Positions 36,874 to 46,172 of a DNA stretch of 64,000 bases are shown here, one piece after another. Position numbers and translations under genes: made by a program. Every line of letters begins with the position of its first letter. Position 1 is the stretch's first letter. The notes beneath the pieces are model-generated. The model had not been told where the DNA came from and did not search any database. It was given only the letters and a program-made list of their open reading frames with translations. This stretch comes from Brytella acorum (GTDB lineage: Bacteria > Pseudomonadota > Alphaproteobacteria > Acetobacterales > Acetobacteraceae): contig NZ_JARBJP010000001.1 of NCBI RefSeq assembly GCF_029309905.1, positions 310,001 to 374,000 of the forward strand, given 5' to 3'.

Positions 36874-37845
36874 ATGGCGGTTCGTGCTTTCGTGTTTCCG
36901 GGTCAGGGCAGCCAGTCTGTCGGCATGGGGCTCGCGCTTTACGAAGCGTTCGGTGTCGCGCGCGAAGTTTTCCAGGAGGTCGATGACGCGCTGAGTTTCA
37001 AGCTTTCCGAGATCATCTTTCGTGGCGAGCCCGCAATCCTTACGAGCACGGAAAATGCCCAGCCCGCCCTGATGGCCGTGTCCATGGCCACGCTTCGCGT
37101 TCTGGAGCACGAAGGCGGCTTCAAAATCCAGGATCGCGCCGCGCTGGTCGCCGGTCACTCTCTCGGAGAATATTCCGCACTGGCCGCCGCGGGTTCTTTC
37201 GGTGTCGCGCAGGCCGCCCGGCTGCTGCGTCTGCGCGGACAGGCCATGCAGCGCGCCGTCCCGGCGGGTGAGGGCGGAATGGCCGCTCTCATGGGGGTCG
37301 ATCTCGACCAGGCGCAGGATATCTGCGACGCGGCGGCGATGGTGCAGGTCGAGGGGCAGGCCGACCGGCACGAAGTGATCGAGGTCGCCAACGACAATGG
37401 CGGCGGTCAGGTGGTCATTTCGGGCGTGATGAGCGCGATCGAACGCGCCGTGTTGATTTCACGCGAGCGCAAGGTCAAGCGCGCGGTCGTGCTGCCTGTT
37501 TCCGCGCCGTTTCACTGTTCGCTCATGAAGCCCGCGGCCGATGAAATGGCCGAGGCGCTCGCGAGTGCCGAGATCGCGGCGCCGGTCGTGCCGCTTGTCG
37601 CGAACGTGACGGCGGCCAAGGTGACATCGCCGGACGAAATCCGCAGCCTGCTGGTGCGTCAGGTGACGGGCTCGGTTCTGTGGCGCGAAACGATCCTGGC
37701 GATGGCCGCCATGGGGATCGATACGGTCGTCGAGCTGGGATCGGGGAAGGTGCTGTCCGGACTGGTGCGCCGTATCGATGGTGATATCGCGACGGCCAGC
37801 GCTGGTACGCCGGATGAGATCGAAGCCCTTCTCAAGACATTCTGA
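36874..37845 (+). CDS. fabD: Malonyl-CoA:ACP transacylase
   Basis: The 323-residue enzyme moves malonyl groups from CoA to acyl carrier protein for fatty-acid elongation. It opens with AFVFPGQGSQSVGMG. The nucleophile Ser96 is in GHSLGEYSALAA, and the catalytic histidine is in SAPFHCSLMKPAA. The length is usual for FabD. It lies 20 bp upstream of fabG on the same strand. Confidence 0.96.
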   Translation: MAVRAFVFPGQGSQSVGMGLALYEAFGVAREVFQEVDDALSFKLSEIIFRGEPAILTSTENAQPALMAVSMATLRVLEHEGGFKIQDRAALVAGHSLGEYSALAAAGSFGVAQAARLLRLRGQAMQRAVPAGEGGMAALMGVDLDQAQDICDAAAMVQVEGQADRHEVIEVANDNGGGQVVISGVMSAIERAVLISRERKVKRAVVLPVSAPFHCSLMKPAADEMAEALASAEIAAPVVPLVANVTAAKVTSPDEIRSLLVRQVTGSVLWRETILAMAAMGIDTVVELGSGKVLSGLVRRIDGDIATASAGTPDEIEALLKTF

Positions 37846-37865
37846 AGGCGAGGAAGAAAGACAAC

Positions 37866-38606
37866 ATGTTCAGCCTTGAAGGCAAGACGGCCCTGGTGAC
37901 AGGTGCTTCGGGTGGTATCGGGGCCGCGATCGCCCGGACACTCCACGCGCAGGGGGCGTCCGTGGTGCTGTCCGGCACGCGGGAAGCGGCTTTGCAGACA
38001 CTTGCGGATGAATTGGGGACGCGCGTGTTCATCTGCGCCGCGAACCTCTCGGATGCGGCGGAAGCTGATGCGCTTGTCGGAAAAGCCGAGAGCATCGCCG
38101 GTGCGCCGGCCGATATTCTCGTCAACAATGCGGGCCTGACCCGTGACGGGCTGGCCATCCGCATGAAGGATGCCGACTGGGCGCAGGTTCTGACGGTTGA
38201 TCTGGAATCGCCGTTTCGTCTGTGCCGCTCGGTCCTCAAAGGCATGCTTCGCCGCCGTGCGGGTCGAATCGTCAATATCGCCTCCGTGGTGGGAACGACG
38301 GGTAATGGCGGTCAGGCCAATTATGCGGCGGCCAAGGCGGGCATGGTGGGCATGAGCAAGTCTCTGGCCCAGGAAGCCGGTTCGCGAGGCGTGACCGTCA
38401 ATGTGGTGGCTCCCGGCTTTGTCGAAACGGCCATGACGGAGGTTCTTCCCGAGGCGCAGCGCGAGAAGCTGTTGGGCGCCATTCCGCTGGGTCGCATGGG
38501 GCAGCCTGCGGATGTTGCCGCGGCGGTCGCCTATCTGGTGTCCGACGAGGCGGCATGGGTGACCGGCGCGACGCTGCACGTCAACGGCGGCATGGCGATG
38601 AGCTGA
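37866..38606 (+). CDS. fabG: 3-oxoacyl-ACP reductase
   Basis: The 246-residue short-chain dehydrogenase reduces 3-oxoacyl-ACP with NADPH. Its cofactor motif is TGASGGIG at about residues 13-20, then NNAGLTRDGLAIRM. The catalytic Ser, Tyr and Lys lie in NIASVVGTTGNGGQANYAAAKAG, and the C-terminal end is HVNGGMAMS. AGGAAGAAAG before the ATG is a good ribosome-binding site. It is the second gene of the fab cluster. Confidence 0.96.
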   Translation: MFSLEGKTALVTGASGGIGAAIARTLHAQGASVVLSGTREAALQTLADELGTRVFICAANLSDAAEADALVGKAESIAGAPADILVNNAGLTRDGLAIRMKDADWAQVLTVDLESPFRLCRSVLKGMLRRRAGRIVNIASVVGTTGNGGQANYAAAKAGMVGMSKSLAQEAGSRGVTVNVVAPGFVETAMTEVLPEAQREKLLGAIPLGRMGQPADVAAAVAYLVSDEAAWVTGATLHVNGGMAMS

Positions 38607-38642
38607 ATTTCAAGAGGATCCACGGGACCTTGCGCGCCGTAC

Positions 38643-38671
38643 TTGGCGTCCGGGTGCAAAGCGTGCTAATC
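38643..38671 (+). promoter_or_regulatory. Candidate promoter for acpP
   Basis: TTGGCG (38643-38648) and CTAATC (38666-38671), 17 bp apart, lie in the 235-bp gap between fabG and acpP. ACP is needed in far greater amounts than FabD or FabG, so a separate promoter here is plausible. Confidence 0.3.
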
Positions 38672-38841
38672 GCGCGCAGCTTCGTCCGGAGCGCGGGCTT
38701 TCGCTCGCCCGGCAAGTTCTCGGGTAGTGCCGGCCGCGAGCGGTCGGTCCGGTACAGGGGCACGAGCCGGTTCGAACGACCAGACGGGTCCATATCGTTT
38801 TTCAAACGCCCGCATCTCCGGGCAGACAGGAAGCCAGTAGA

Positions 38842-39081
38842 ATGAGCGAAATCGCTGATAAGGTTAAGAAGATCGTCGTCGAACATCTCGGCGTGGACGA
38901 GAGCAAGGTGACGCCGGATGCGTCCTTCATCGACGATCTGGGCGCTGACAGCCTCGATACGGTCGAGCTCGTGATGGCCTTCGAAGAAGCCTTCAGTGTC
39001 GAAATCCCGGAAGATGCCGCCGAGAAAATCACGACCGTCAAGGACGCCATCGACTACATCGAGAAGCAGAAGTCTGCCTGA
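38842..39081 (+). CDS. acpP: Acyl carrier protein
   Basis: The 79-residue acidic protein has the phosphopantetheine attachment serine in [16 protein letters not shown], followed by [23 protein letters not shown]. This is the standard type II fatty-acid synthase ACP. It lies between fabG and fabF with wider gaps on both sides, consistent with independent high expression. Confidence 0.98.
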   Translation: MSEIADKVKKIVVEHLGVDESKVTPDASFIDDLGADSLDTVELVMAFEEAFSVEIPEDAAEKITTVKDAIDYIEKQKSA

Positions 39082-39283
39082 TCAGGGCTGCTTCTCTGTT
39101 GCGTCGCGCGTTCCTGTCTCCGCGAAAGCGGCGTGGAGGGCGCGTGACGCCGATTTCCGGTTTCGGATGGGAACCTCCCCGCTGAAGTCCGGCTAAAGTA
39201 AAGTTTCAGGATCCCCGGGATGCTGTCGCATGTGGCGGCACGACTTTTGGCGGGATTCCCCGTTTGTGGAGATGCGGTCGCCC

Positions 39284-40567
39284 ATGATGGCAGACATATC
39301 GGCAATGAAGGAAAGACGCGTCGTCGTCACCGGTATGGGTCTCGTCACGCCGCTTGGCGTTGGCGTCGAGCCGACTTGGCAGCGTCTGCTGGCCGGAGAG
39401 AGCGGTATTCGCCGTATTGCCTCTTTCGATCCCTCCGATCTCCCGGCCCAGGTCGCTGGCGAAGTGCCTGAAGGACCGACGGCGGAAGGCAAGTTCACCC
39501 TTTCCGACTGGGTCGCGCCCAAAGACCAGAAAAAGATGGACCGTTTCATCCATCTCGGCATGGCGGCAGCCATCATGGCCATTGAGGATTCAGGATGGAA
39601 GCCGGAGGATGAGGAAGGTCGCTGTGCAACGGGCGTGATGATCGGCTCCGGCATCGGCGGCCTCCAGACCATCTATGACGCTTCGCTGACCGTGGCGAGC
39701 GGCAAGGCCCGTCGTCTCTCACCGTTTTTCATCCCATCGGCGCTGATCAACCTGGTCTCCGGCCATGTTTCGATCCGCTATGGATTCAAGGGACCGAACC
39801 ACTCCGCCGTGACGGCGTGTGCGACCGGCGTCCACGCCATCGGCGATGCGACACGACTGATCATGCTCGGCGATGCCGACGTGATGGTGGCGGGTGGCGC
39901 CGAAGCGGCAGTATGTCCCTTGGGCATCGCGGGCTTTTCCGCGGCGCGCGCCCTTTCGACCGCTTTCAACGACACGCCGGAAAAAGCGTCCCGTCCCTGG
40001 GACCGTGACCGTGACGGCTTCGTCATGGGCGAGGGTTCTGGCATCGTCGTCCTTGAGGAATACGAGCACGCGAAGCGCCGTGGCGCGAAAATCTATGGCG
40101 AGATCATCGGCTACGGTCTCTCAGGCGACGCCCATCATATCACAGCACCCGCGGAAGGCCATGAAGGGGCGTTCCGCGCCATGAGCAAGGCCATCGCCAG
40201 TGCCGGACTGACGCCGGCGGATATCGATTACGTCAATGCCCATGGCACGTCGACCATGGCCGATGATCTTGAACTCGATGCCGTGCAGCGCCTTTTCGGC
40301 GATCACGCCTCCAAGCTGGCCATGTCCTCGACCAAGTCCGCGATCGGTCATCTTCTGGGTGCAGCCGGGTCCGTCGAAGCCATGTTCTGCATGCTGGCCA
40401 TTCGTGACGGTGTCGTGCCGCCTACTCTCAATCTCGACAACCCGGCAACCGAGAGCCCGATTGATCGCGTGGCGCATGAAGCCCAGCGTCGCGACGTCAA
40501 GGTCGCGCTCTCCAACAGCTTCGGCTTTGGCGGGACCAACGCCAGCATCGTCGTTCGCGGCGTCTGA
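39284..40567 (+). CDS. fabF: Beta-ketoacyl-ACP synthase II
   Basis: The protein has about 427 residues from the chosen start. The condensing-enzyme triad is visible: Cys179 in VTACATGVHAIG, His in YVNAHGTSTMADDLE, and His in KSAIGHLLGAAGSVEA. The conserved beginning RRVVVTGMGLVTPLG lies about ten residues in. ATGs at 39284, 39287 and 39305 are all possible. The first pair has GGAG about 11 bp upstream; the frame's 18-codon extension beyond is not conserved. It elongates acyl-ACP chains and supports temperature control of membrane lipids. Confidence 0.95.
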   Translation: MMADISAMKERRVVVTGMGLVTPLGVGVEPTWQRLLAGESGIRRIASFDPSDLPAQVAGEVPEGPTAEGKFTLSDWVAPKDQKKMDRFIHLGMAAAIMAIEDSGWKPEDEEGRCATGVMIGSGIGGLQTIYDASLTVASGKARRLSPFFIPSALINLVSGHVSIRYGFKGPNHSAVTACATGVHAIGDATRLIMLGDADVMVAGGAEAAVCPLGIAGFSAARALSTAFNDTPEKASRPWDRDRDGFVMGEGSGIVVLEEYEHAKRRGAKIYGEIIGYGLSGDAHHITAPAEGHEGAFRAMSKAIASAGLTPADIDYVNAHGTSTMADDLELDAVQRLFGDHASKLAMSSTKSAIGHLLGAAGSVEAMFCMLAIRDGVVPPTLNLDNPATESPIDRVAHEAQRRDVKVALSNSFGFGGTNASIVVRGV

Positions 40568-40575
40568 CCGGTGCG

Positions 40576-40628
40576 CTTCCGGCGCGTTTCTCCGCGCCGG
40601 AAGATAAGATGAAGCCGGAAGATAAGAT
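40576..40628 (+). other. Strong hairpin followed by an 18-bp-period direct repeat, fabF-mltG gap
   Basis: CTTCCGGCGCG (40576-40586) pairs perfectly with CGCGCCGGAAG (40593-40603) around a T-rich loop. The right arm then begins GCCGGAAGATAAGAT, which recurs 18 bp later (40596-40610 and 40614-40628). The second copy runs into the AAAGGA ribosome-binding site of mltG. No T-run follows, so this is not a normal terminator; mRNA stabilisation or processing is possible. Confidence 0.6.
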
Positions 40629-40640
40629 AAAGGACGAGTC

Positions 40641-41669
40641 ATGCGGCGACTGGCATATGGCCTGATCCTGTGCGCCCTGGGCGCCTTGATCGGTCTGGGC
40701 GTCGCCGGATGGTATGGATGGTCGATCTACAACCGTCCGGGGACGCTGGCGCAATCCGCCGATATGGATGTCCCGCGGGGCGATACCGGAAGGGTATTTT
40801 CCGCCCTCGTTGCGAAAGATCTTCTTCCTCCCGACCAGGTAACCGAGATGGTTTTTCGGGCGTCTGTCTGGGTGACGCGGCGTGCAGGCGCGCTGCATGC
40901 GGCTGAACTGAATTTTCCCGCTCACGCGTCGATTCGCGATATCCTGAACGTTCTGCGCCATGCGCCGCCCGTTCAGCATCATCTGACCATCCCCGAAGGC
41001 TGGACCGGCGTCCGGATCACCGAACTGCTCGCAAACACGGCCATACTCGCGGGCGGCGTGCCGATGTTTCCCGAAGGAAGCGTTTTCCCGGATACGGTCT
41101 CTTTCGTTCGGGATACGACGCGTGCAGCCATCGTCGCGCGCCTTCAGAAGCGCATGACGCGTGTCCTGGCGGATGTGTGGGAACATCGCGATCCGGCTCT
41201 GGCGCTTTCCGATCCGCGCGCGCTCCTGATTCTCGCATCCATCGTCGAACGTGAGACCGGAACGCCTGCTGAGCGCGCCCAGATCGCGCAAGTTTTTCTC
41301 AATCGGCTCAGGCTGGGCATGAAGCTTCAGTCCGACCCGACGGTCGTTTACGATCTGAGCGACGGGCGCGGTGACCTGGGACGTTCTCTTCAGCATGCGG
41401 ATCTGGCCGAATCCGGACCCTTCAACACCTATCGCATCGCGGGACTTCCGCCCGCGCCCATCTGTTCGCCGGGGCGCGCCTCTCTTGAGGCGGTCGCGCA
41501 TCCGTCTGGCGATCAGAGTCTTCTGTATTTCGTGGCGACAGGTTCGGGAGGCCACCATTTCGCAGCTTCCCTCGAAGACCATAATCGCAATGTCAGCGAC
41601 TATCGCAAGGCCCGCAAGGCGGCTCCCGTGAAAATCATGACCACTCCGGCCGACCCGCGGCGTCGGTAG
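40641..41669 (+). CDS. mltG: Endolytic murein transglycosylase MltG
   Basis: The 342-residue protein has one N-terminal membrane span at about residues 5-25, a LysM-like region (about 30-100), and the YceG catalytic domain. The catalytic glutamate lies in ILASIVERETGTPAERAQIAQVFLNRL, followed by KLQSDPTVVYDL and FNTYRIAGLPPAPICSPG. It cleaves nascent glycan strands in the periplasm and so sets their length. Location right after fabF is widely conserved. The C-terminal tail is basic. Confidence 0.95.
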   Translation: MRRLAYGLILCALGALIGLGVAGWYGWSIYNRPGTLAQSADMDVPRGDTGRVFSALVAKDLLPPDQVTEMVFRASVWVTRRAGALHAAELNFPAHASIRDILNVLRHAPPVQHHLTIPEGWTGVRITELLANTAILAGGVPMFPEGSVFPDTVSFVRDTTRAAIVARLQKRMTRVLADVWEHRDPALALSDPRALLILASIVERETGTPAERAQIAQVFLNRLRLGMKLQSDPTVVYDLSDGRGDLGRSLQHADLAESGPFNTYRIAGLPPAPICSPGRASLEAVAHPSGDQSLLYFVATGSGGHHFAASLEDHNRNVSDYRKARKAAPVKIMTTPADPRRR

Positions 41670-41803
41670 CGCGGGTTTTCCCGAAGCACAGCGTCTGGAT
41701 GTGGCGCATATTTCCGACGGAGGGCGCTTTGTTTTGCACCGTAATCTGATCGGGCGTCCGATGAAGCCGGACGACGTCTCTTTAAACGTATCGAGGTGAG
41801 TTC

Positions 41804-42238
41804 ATGCGTGTTCCGGCCTCTCAGGTGAACATCATCCGCATCGCATGCGCCATGATCTGCAATGAGCGCGGGGAGATGCTGGTTGTGCGCAAGCGTGGCA
41901 CCAGCGCGTTCATGCAGCCGGGAGGCAAGATCGAGCCGGGTGAGGCGGCGAACGTTGCTCTCGCCCGGGAGCTTATCGAGGAAATCGCCGTTGTCGCGGA
42001 CGCTGCCGAGATGGCGTTCCTCGGCTGTTTCTCGGCGCCCGCCGTCAATGAGCCGGGATGGACCGTCGAGGCACAGTTGTTTGCTGTTCCGTACACAGGC
42101 GTGCCCGTGGCATGCGCGGAGATTGAAGCTATCCGCTGGGTCGATCCCGTGGCGGCCGGCGATCTCGTGCTGGCGCCGCTGACGCGCGATGCCGTGCTGC
42201 CGCTCTGTGTGAGAGGACATCGGCAGCCTCGGAGATAA
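41804..42238 (+). CDS. Nudix hydrolase
   Basis: The 144-residue protein has a complete Nudix box, GGKIEPGEAANVALARELIEEIAV (about residues 40-63), the metal-binding loop for hydrolysing nucleoside diphosphates linked to another moiety. The rest forms the usual beta-sandwich (IACAMICNERGEMLVVRKRG, FMQPGG). The substrate is not predictable; oxidised nucleotides are one option. AGGTGAG lies before the ATG. It converges with the acid phosphatase, with 7 bp between stops. Confidence 0.92.
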   Translation: MRVPASQVNIIRIACAMICNERGEMLVVRKRGTSAFMQPGGKIEPGEAANVALARELIEEIAVVADAAEMAFLGCFSAPAVNEPGWTVEAQLFAVPYTGVPVACAEIEAIRWVDPVAAGDLVLAPLTRDAVLPLCVRGHRQPRR

Positions 42239-42245
42239 GCCGCGA

Positions 42246-43046
42246 TTACTCGATGCGCATGTTCGCAGCGGCCTGTTCGACGGCACAGCTTTGCGGGTCG
42301 GGAGATTGTGGCGTGCGACGCGCTTCCGCAACTTCCCTTTTCACGGCACGCATCCGCGATGATATGGACCTGTCCGCCTGAAGGGCCCGAAACATGAAGG
42401 CTCCGTTCAGCCACCCCGCCTGAACGTCACTTTTCCAGTGGGCGCCGCAAACGATGCGGCTTTCTCCAAAGACGCGCGCGCGCTGGAAAATGGCGGCGGC
42501 ACGGTCCGGCATGAGTTCTGCCAGGAGGGATGCCGCTGCCCAGCTGAAAGTCGCATGGCCTGAAGGGTAGGAGTAGCCAAGACGATATTTGTCGAACGTG
42601 TCGAGACAGACCGGGGCATCGCTTTGCGCATAGGGGCGCGGACGTTTCCAGTCGTTTTTTTCGGCTGACACAACCGGGCGCAAAGCATCACGGTACGTTC
42701 CAAGCAGGGCGGCGAGCCGGGGCGTCTTCCGGGCATCCATCCGCATTCCGGCGGCGCAGGAAAAGGCCTCCAGAATGTGAGCGGGTGAAAGCCGGTCGTC
42801 ACGGATCGCCAGCGCCCAGCGCTCGGTGCCCTGCAGGGCGCGCGTTTGGGTGAAGACGGCCATGTCGAGCGCCTCGGCGGCTGATCCGCGCGCGGGTGGC
42901 GGCGGCAGAATGCGGCGACCGTCGGGAAGCTGCGGGAGCGCGAACGTCGATGCGGTCAGAAGCAGCGCAAGAAACAGAAAAATAAGCGCGCGAAGCGGGG
43001 GCCGTTGCTGTTTCAGACTGTTGAAAACCGCATGCACGCTTCGCAT
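42246..43046 (-). CDS. Class A non-specific acid phosphatase (PAP2 superfamily)
   Basis: The 266-residue protein has an N-terminal hydrophobic segment (about residues 18-38), likely a signal peptide. The full PAP2 signature is present: KNDWKRPRP, then YPSGHATFSW, then GESRIVCGAHWKSD, giving the arginine, nucleophilic histidine and charge-relay residues. Class A enzymes release phosphate from many monoesters in the periplasm. AAGGAA precedes the ATG. It is divergent from htpG over 60 bp, so their promoters must overlap. Confidence 0.92.
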   Translation of the reverse strand: MRSVHAVFNSLKQQRPPLRALIFLFLALLLTASTFALPQLPDGRRILPPPPARGSAAEALDMAVFTQTRALQGTERWALAIRDDRLSPAHILEAFSCAAGMRMDARKTPRLAALLGTYRDALRPVVSAEKNDWKRPRPYAQSDAPVCLDTFDKYRLGYSYPSGHATFSWAAASLLAELMPDRAAAIFQRARVFGESRIVCGAHWKSDVQAGWLNGAFMFRALQADRSISSRMRAVKREVAEARRTPQSPDPQSCAVEQAAANMRIE

Positions 43047-43106
43047 ATTCCTTCGTGATCCGGGCGCTTCTGAAAAAGCGTCTTTTTAGAAGATGATGAG
43101 GAAAGT

Positions 43107-44972
43107 ATGAGCGAAGACACTGTGCATGCACAACCTCAGGGCGTTGAGCAACATGAATTCAGCGCCGAAGTCGGGCGTCTGCTCGATCTTGTGGTTCATG
43201 CGCTGTATTCGGAACGCGAGATTTTTCTGCGTGAACTGGTCGCGAACGCGGCGGATGCGTCAGACAAGCGTCGCTTCGAAGCCCTCACCGATGCGACGAA
43301 GGCGCTCCCTGCGGATGCTGCCATTCGCATCCATCCCGACAAGGAGGCGCGTCTGCTGACGATCAGCGATGACGGCGCCGGGATGAGCCGTGACGAGCTG
43401 GCCAAAAATCTCGGCACCATTGCGCGTTCCGGCACCCGCGCGTTCGGCGAGAAGCTCAGCGATGCGAAACCTGAAGACCGTCCGAGCCTGATCGGCCAGT
43501 TCGGCGTCGGTTTCTATGCGGCGTTCATGGTGGCTGACCGCGTCGAGGTGACGTCGCGCCAGCCGGGGACGGATGTGGCATGGAAATGGTCGTCCGACGG
43601 CAAGGGCGCCTATACGATCGAGCCCGCGACCCGCGAGAAGCCGGGCACGGATATCGTGCTGCACATCAAGTCCGATGCGGACGATTTCCTCGATGCGTGG
43701 CGCCTGCGGTCGATCGTGCGCAAATGGGCCGATCACATCTCATGGCCGATCACGATCCGCGAGGGCGACGAGGACAAATCCGCCAATGAGGGCACCGCAC
43801 TCTGGCGCAAGCCGAAATCCGAGATCACGCCGGAGCAGTATACCGAATTCTACCGTCATATCGCGCATCAATTCGACGAGCCCTATGCGACGCTGCACTG
43901 GAGCGCCGAAGGCACGACCGAATTCACGTCGCTGCTGTTCATTCCCGGCGCGCGCCCGTTCGATTTCATGGAGCAGTCGCGCGAGAGCAAGGTGCATCTC
44001 CATGTGCGCCGCATGTTCATCACCGATGAAGCCGAGCTGCTTCCGGCATGGCTGCGTTTCGTGCAGGGCGTGGTCGATACCGAGGACCTGCCTCTGAACG
44101 TCTCGCGTGAGATGCTGCAATCGACGCCGGTTCTGGCACGCATTCGCAAGGCCGTGACCAAGCGTGTCGTCAACGAGATCCGCACCCGCTCGAAGGATAC
44201 CGAGAATGCGGCCGGTTTCGCGGCGTTCTGGGAGAATTTCGGCCCGATCGTCAAGGAGGGCATCTGGGAAGATTCCGATTATCGTCAGGAACTTGCCGGT
44301 TTCGCGCGCTTCCGCTCGACGCATGGCGATGATCCCGTGACGCTGGACGACTATCTCGGCCGCATGAAGCCGGGGCAGGAGGCGATCTACTACCTCACGG
44401 GCGACAATCCCGAGGCGCTGGCCGCTTCGGCGCAACTCGAGGGCTACAAGGCGCGCGGGGTCGAGGTTCTGCTGCTCTCCGATCCTGTGGACGGTTTCTG
44501 GCCGGAACGTCTGAGCTCCTATCAGGACAAGCTCCTGAAGAATGTCAGCCAGTCGCATGGCGATCTGGAGAAGTTCGAGGCGCCCGCGCCGACGGGCGAA
44601 GCAGCCGATCTTATGGCCCTCATTCCGGCGCTGAAGGAAGCTCTGGGTGACGACGTCAAGGATGTGCGCGGCACGGAGCGCCTTGTCGGCAGCGCGGTCG
44701 TCATCACATCGGAGGGTGGCCCGGATCTGATGATGCAGCGGATGATGCGTCGTTCGGGTCAGACCTTGCCGCCCAATCCGCCCATTCTCGAACTCAACCC
44801 GCGTCATCCGCTGATTCGCGATCTCGCGGCGCGGGTCGCCAGGGGCGAGAGCGTGGTGGATTACGGTAAGGTTCTGCTGGATGTGGCCCGCATTCAGGAT
44901 GGCGAGCCCCTGCCGGACGCCGCGGCCTTCACCCAGAAACTGACGGCGATCCTGGCCAGTACGCTGGCCTGA
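43107..44972 (+). CDS. htpG: Chaperone protein HtpG (Hsp90)
   Basis: The 621-residue protein is a bacterial Hsp90. The N-terminal GHKL ATPase includes [34 protein letters not shown] and [19 protein letters not shown]. The middle domain has [11 protein letters not shown] and [18 protein letters not shown]. The C-terminal dimerisation domain includes [20 protein letters not shown]. It is a cytoplasmic chaperone for late folding and stress. I looked for a heat-shock promoter in the 60-bp upstream gap and found no convincing one. A strong terminator follows. Confidence 0.97.
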   Translation: MSEDTVHAQPQGVEQHEFSAEVGRLLDLVVHALYSEREIFLRELVANAADASDKRRFEALTDATKALPADAAIRIHPDKEARLLTISDDGAGMSRDELAKNLGTIARSGTRAFGEKLSDAKPEDRPSLIGQFGVGFYAAFMVADRVEVTSRQPGTDVAWKWSSDGKGAYTIEPATREKPGTDIVLHIKSDADDFLDAWRLRSIVRKWADHISWPITIREGDEDKSANEGTALWRKPKSEITPEQYTEFYRHIAHQFDEPYATLHWSAEGTTEFTSLLFIPGARPFDFMEQSRESKVHLHVRRMFITDEAELLPAWLRFVQGVVDTEDLPLNVSREMLQSTPVLARIRKAVTKRVVNEIRTRSKDTENAAGFAAFWENFGPIVKEGIWEDSDYRQELAGFARFRSTHGDDPVTLDDYLGRMKPGQEAIYYLTGDNPEALAASAQLEGYKARGVEVLLLSDPVDGFWPERLSSYQDKLLKNVSQSHGDLEKFEAPAPTGEAADLMALIPALKEALGDDVKDVRGTERLVGSAVVITSEGGPDLMMQRMMRRSGQTLPPNPPILELNPRHPLIRDLAARVARGESVVDYGKVLLDVARIQDGEPLPDAAAFTQKLTAILASTLA

Positions 44973-45025
44973 TACGCGGCGATGTCGACGTCCCCGAAAG
45001 GGACGCCGACGGTCGGTCTGTTATG

Positions 45026-45062
45026 AAAAACCCCGGTGCGATGGTATCGCACCGGGGTTTTT
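45026..45062. terminator. Bidirectional intrinsic terminator after htpG
   Basis: A perfect 17-bp stem (45026-45042 with 45046-45062) with a GGT loop, five A on one side and five T on the other, lies between the convergent htpG and AraC-type regulator genes. Confidence 0.95.
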
Positions 45063-45090
45063 CATGCGTATTGAAACCACCTTCCGCCGG

Positions 45091-45924
45091 TCAGTGAACC
45101 GGATGGATTTTCTGGCGCAGTTCGCCGGGTGGAATGCTGAAGGCCTCGCGAAATCTGCGGGAGAAATGAGCCGCCGAACGGAAGCCATAACGCTTGCCGA
45201 TCTCGCCGACAGGCAGGTGCTGCTGGGCGGGATCCGTAATGGCCTGTCGCGCGCGCTCCAGGCGGCGCCGGAGAATCCAGTTGCCCAGGGTTCCATCCGC
45301 ATGGCCGAAAATCTGATAGAGATTGCGCTGCGAGATGTCGAAATGCTTCGCGATCGTCTGGGGAGACAGTTCGCAATCGCTGATATTGGCCTCGATGTAG
45401 TCACGTACGGACATGCGTTGCAGGGCGCGTCGATCGGCAACATCCTCCGATGCCAGATTGGCGCGCAACGTCGTATCGAGCAGGTCTACCAGATGGCTGG
45501 ACATGCGTCTGATCGTGGCCGGATGAACGTTCTCGTCATGCTCCTCCTGACAGAGATGGCGGGCTGTCACGAGGAGGAGGCTTCCCGGAATGGAGCTTGT
45601 GGAGAAGGAGATGTGAGACATCTTCTCCAGAGCCGGAATACGATGGACGACGGCATGGCGCGAAATTTCGATCCTCATGGCGTGGGATTTTTCACGCTCC
45701 AGCCAACGCCCGCGATCGTGCAGAGGCATGAATCCGCGCAGGGCATCGATATCTTCGACGGCATCGTCCCACGCGATATGACTGGAATGTTCGATCTGCA
45801 ACACGATACTCAGGCGCGTCGCATGGTTGAAATGCATCTCGTCATGCCCGTCGGCATGCTCCGTGATCGTAAGATCTCCGATCACACGATGGGCGCTGTG
45901 GCGGAAAGAAGGTCTTTTTTTCAT
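45091..45924 (-). CDS. AraC/XylS-family transcriptional regulator
   Basis: The protein has about 277 residues from the ATG at 45924; a TTG 19 codons earlier has no ribosome-binding site. The N-terminal 170 residues resemble the ligand-sensing domain of the AraC_binding_2 (AraC-like ligand binding) group. The C-terminal hundred residues carry two helix-turn-helix units: LSPQTIAKHFDISQRNLYQIF, and LPVGEIGKRYGFRSAAHFSRRFREAF with the conserved FSRRFRE element. No target operon is adjacent: neighbours are htpG and the retropepsin-like lipoprotein. A role in stress or carbon-source control cannot be assigned. Confidence 0.85.
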   Translation of the reverse strand: MKKRPSFRHSAHRVIGDLTITEHADGHDEMHFNHATRLSIVLQIEHSSHIAWDDAVEDIDALRGFMPLHDRGRWLEREKSHAMRIEISRHAVVHRIPALEKMSHISFSTSSIPGSLLLVTARHLCQEEHDENVHPATIRRMSSHLVDLLDTTLRANLASEDVADRRALQRMSVRDYIEANISDCELSPQTIAKHFDISQRNLYQIFGHADGTLGNWILRRRLERARQAITDPAQQHLPVGEIGKRYGFRSAAHFSRRFREAFSIPPGELRQKIHPVH

Positions 45925-46172
45925 CGTCGTCCACGGCCTCGCGCAATCATTGAACACGCTGCCAGTTTGTATCGACAGCAAAAGGAAGGACGCTCGCCGG
46001 CTGCCGGTTGTAAAACGAAAAGATTCGAAATGGCAAAACGGCCCATCTATATCCGGTTCTTGTCTGGCTTCTCTGAAAGAGGTTGTTTCGCCCTTCGTTT
46101 ATGTCGGACCGAGCCGTCGAGATCACAAGGGCCCATAGGGATAACAACGAAGTATTAACGATTTACGTTTTT

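Noticed and set aside
38769-38777. GGTTCGAAC resembling a tRNA T-loop before acpP
   Set aside because: No acceptor, D-arm or anticodon stem can be folded around it and no CCA-type end follows.
43047-43106. Heat-shock sigma-32 promoter before htpG
   Set aside because: I looked for a CTTG...CCCAT-type pair in the 60-bp gap and its flanks and found no acceptable match.
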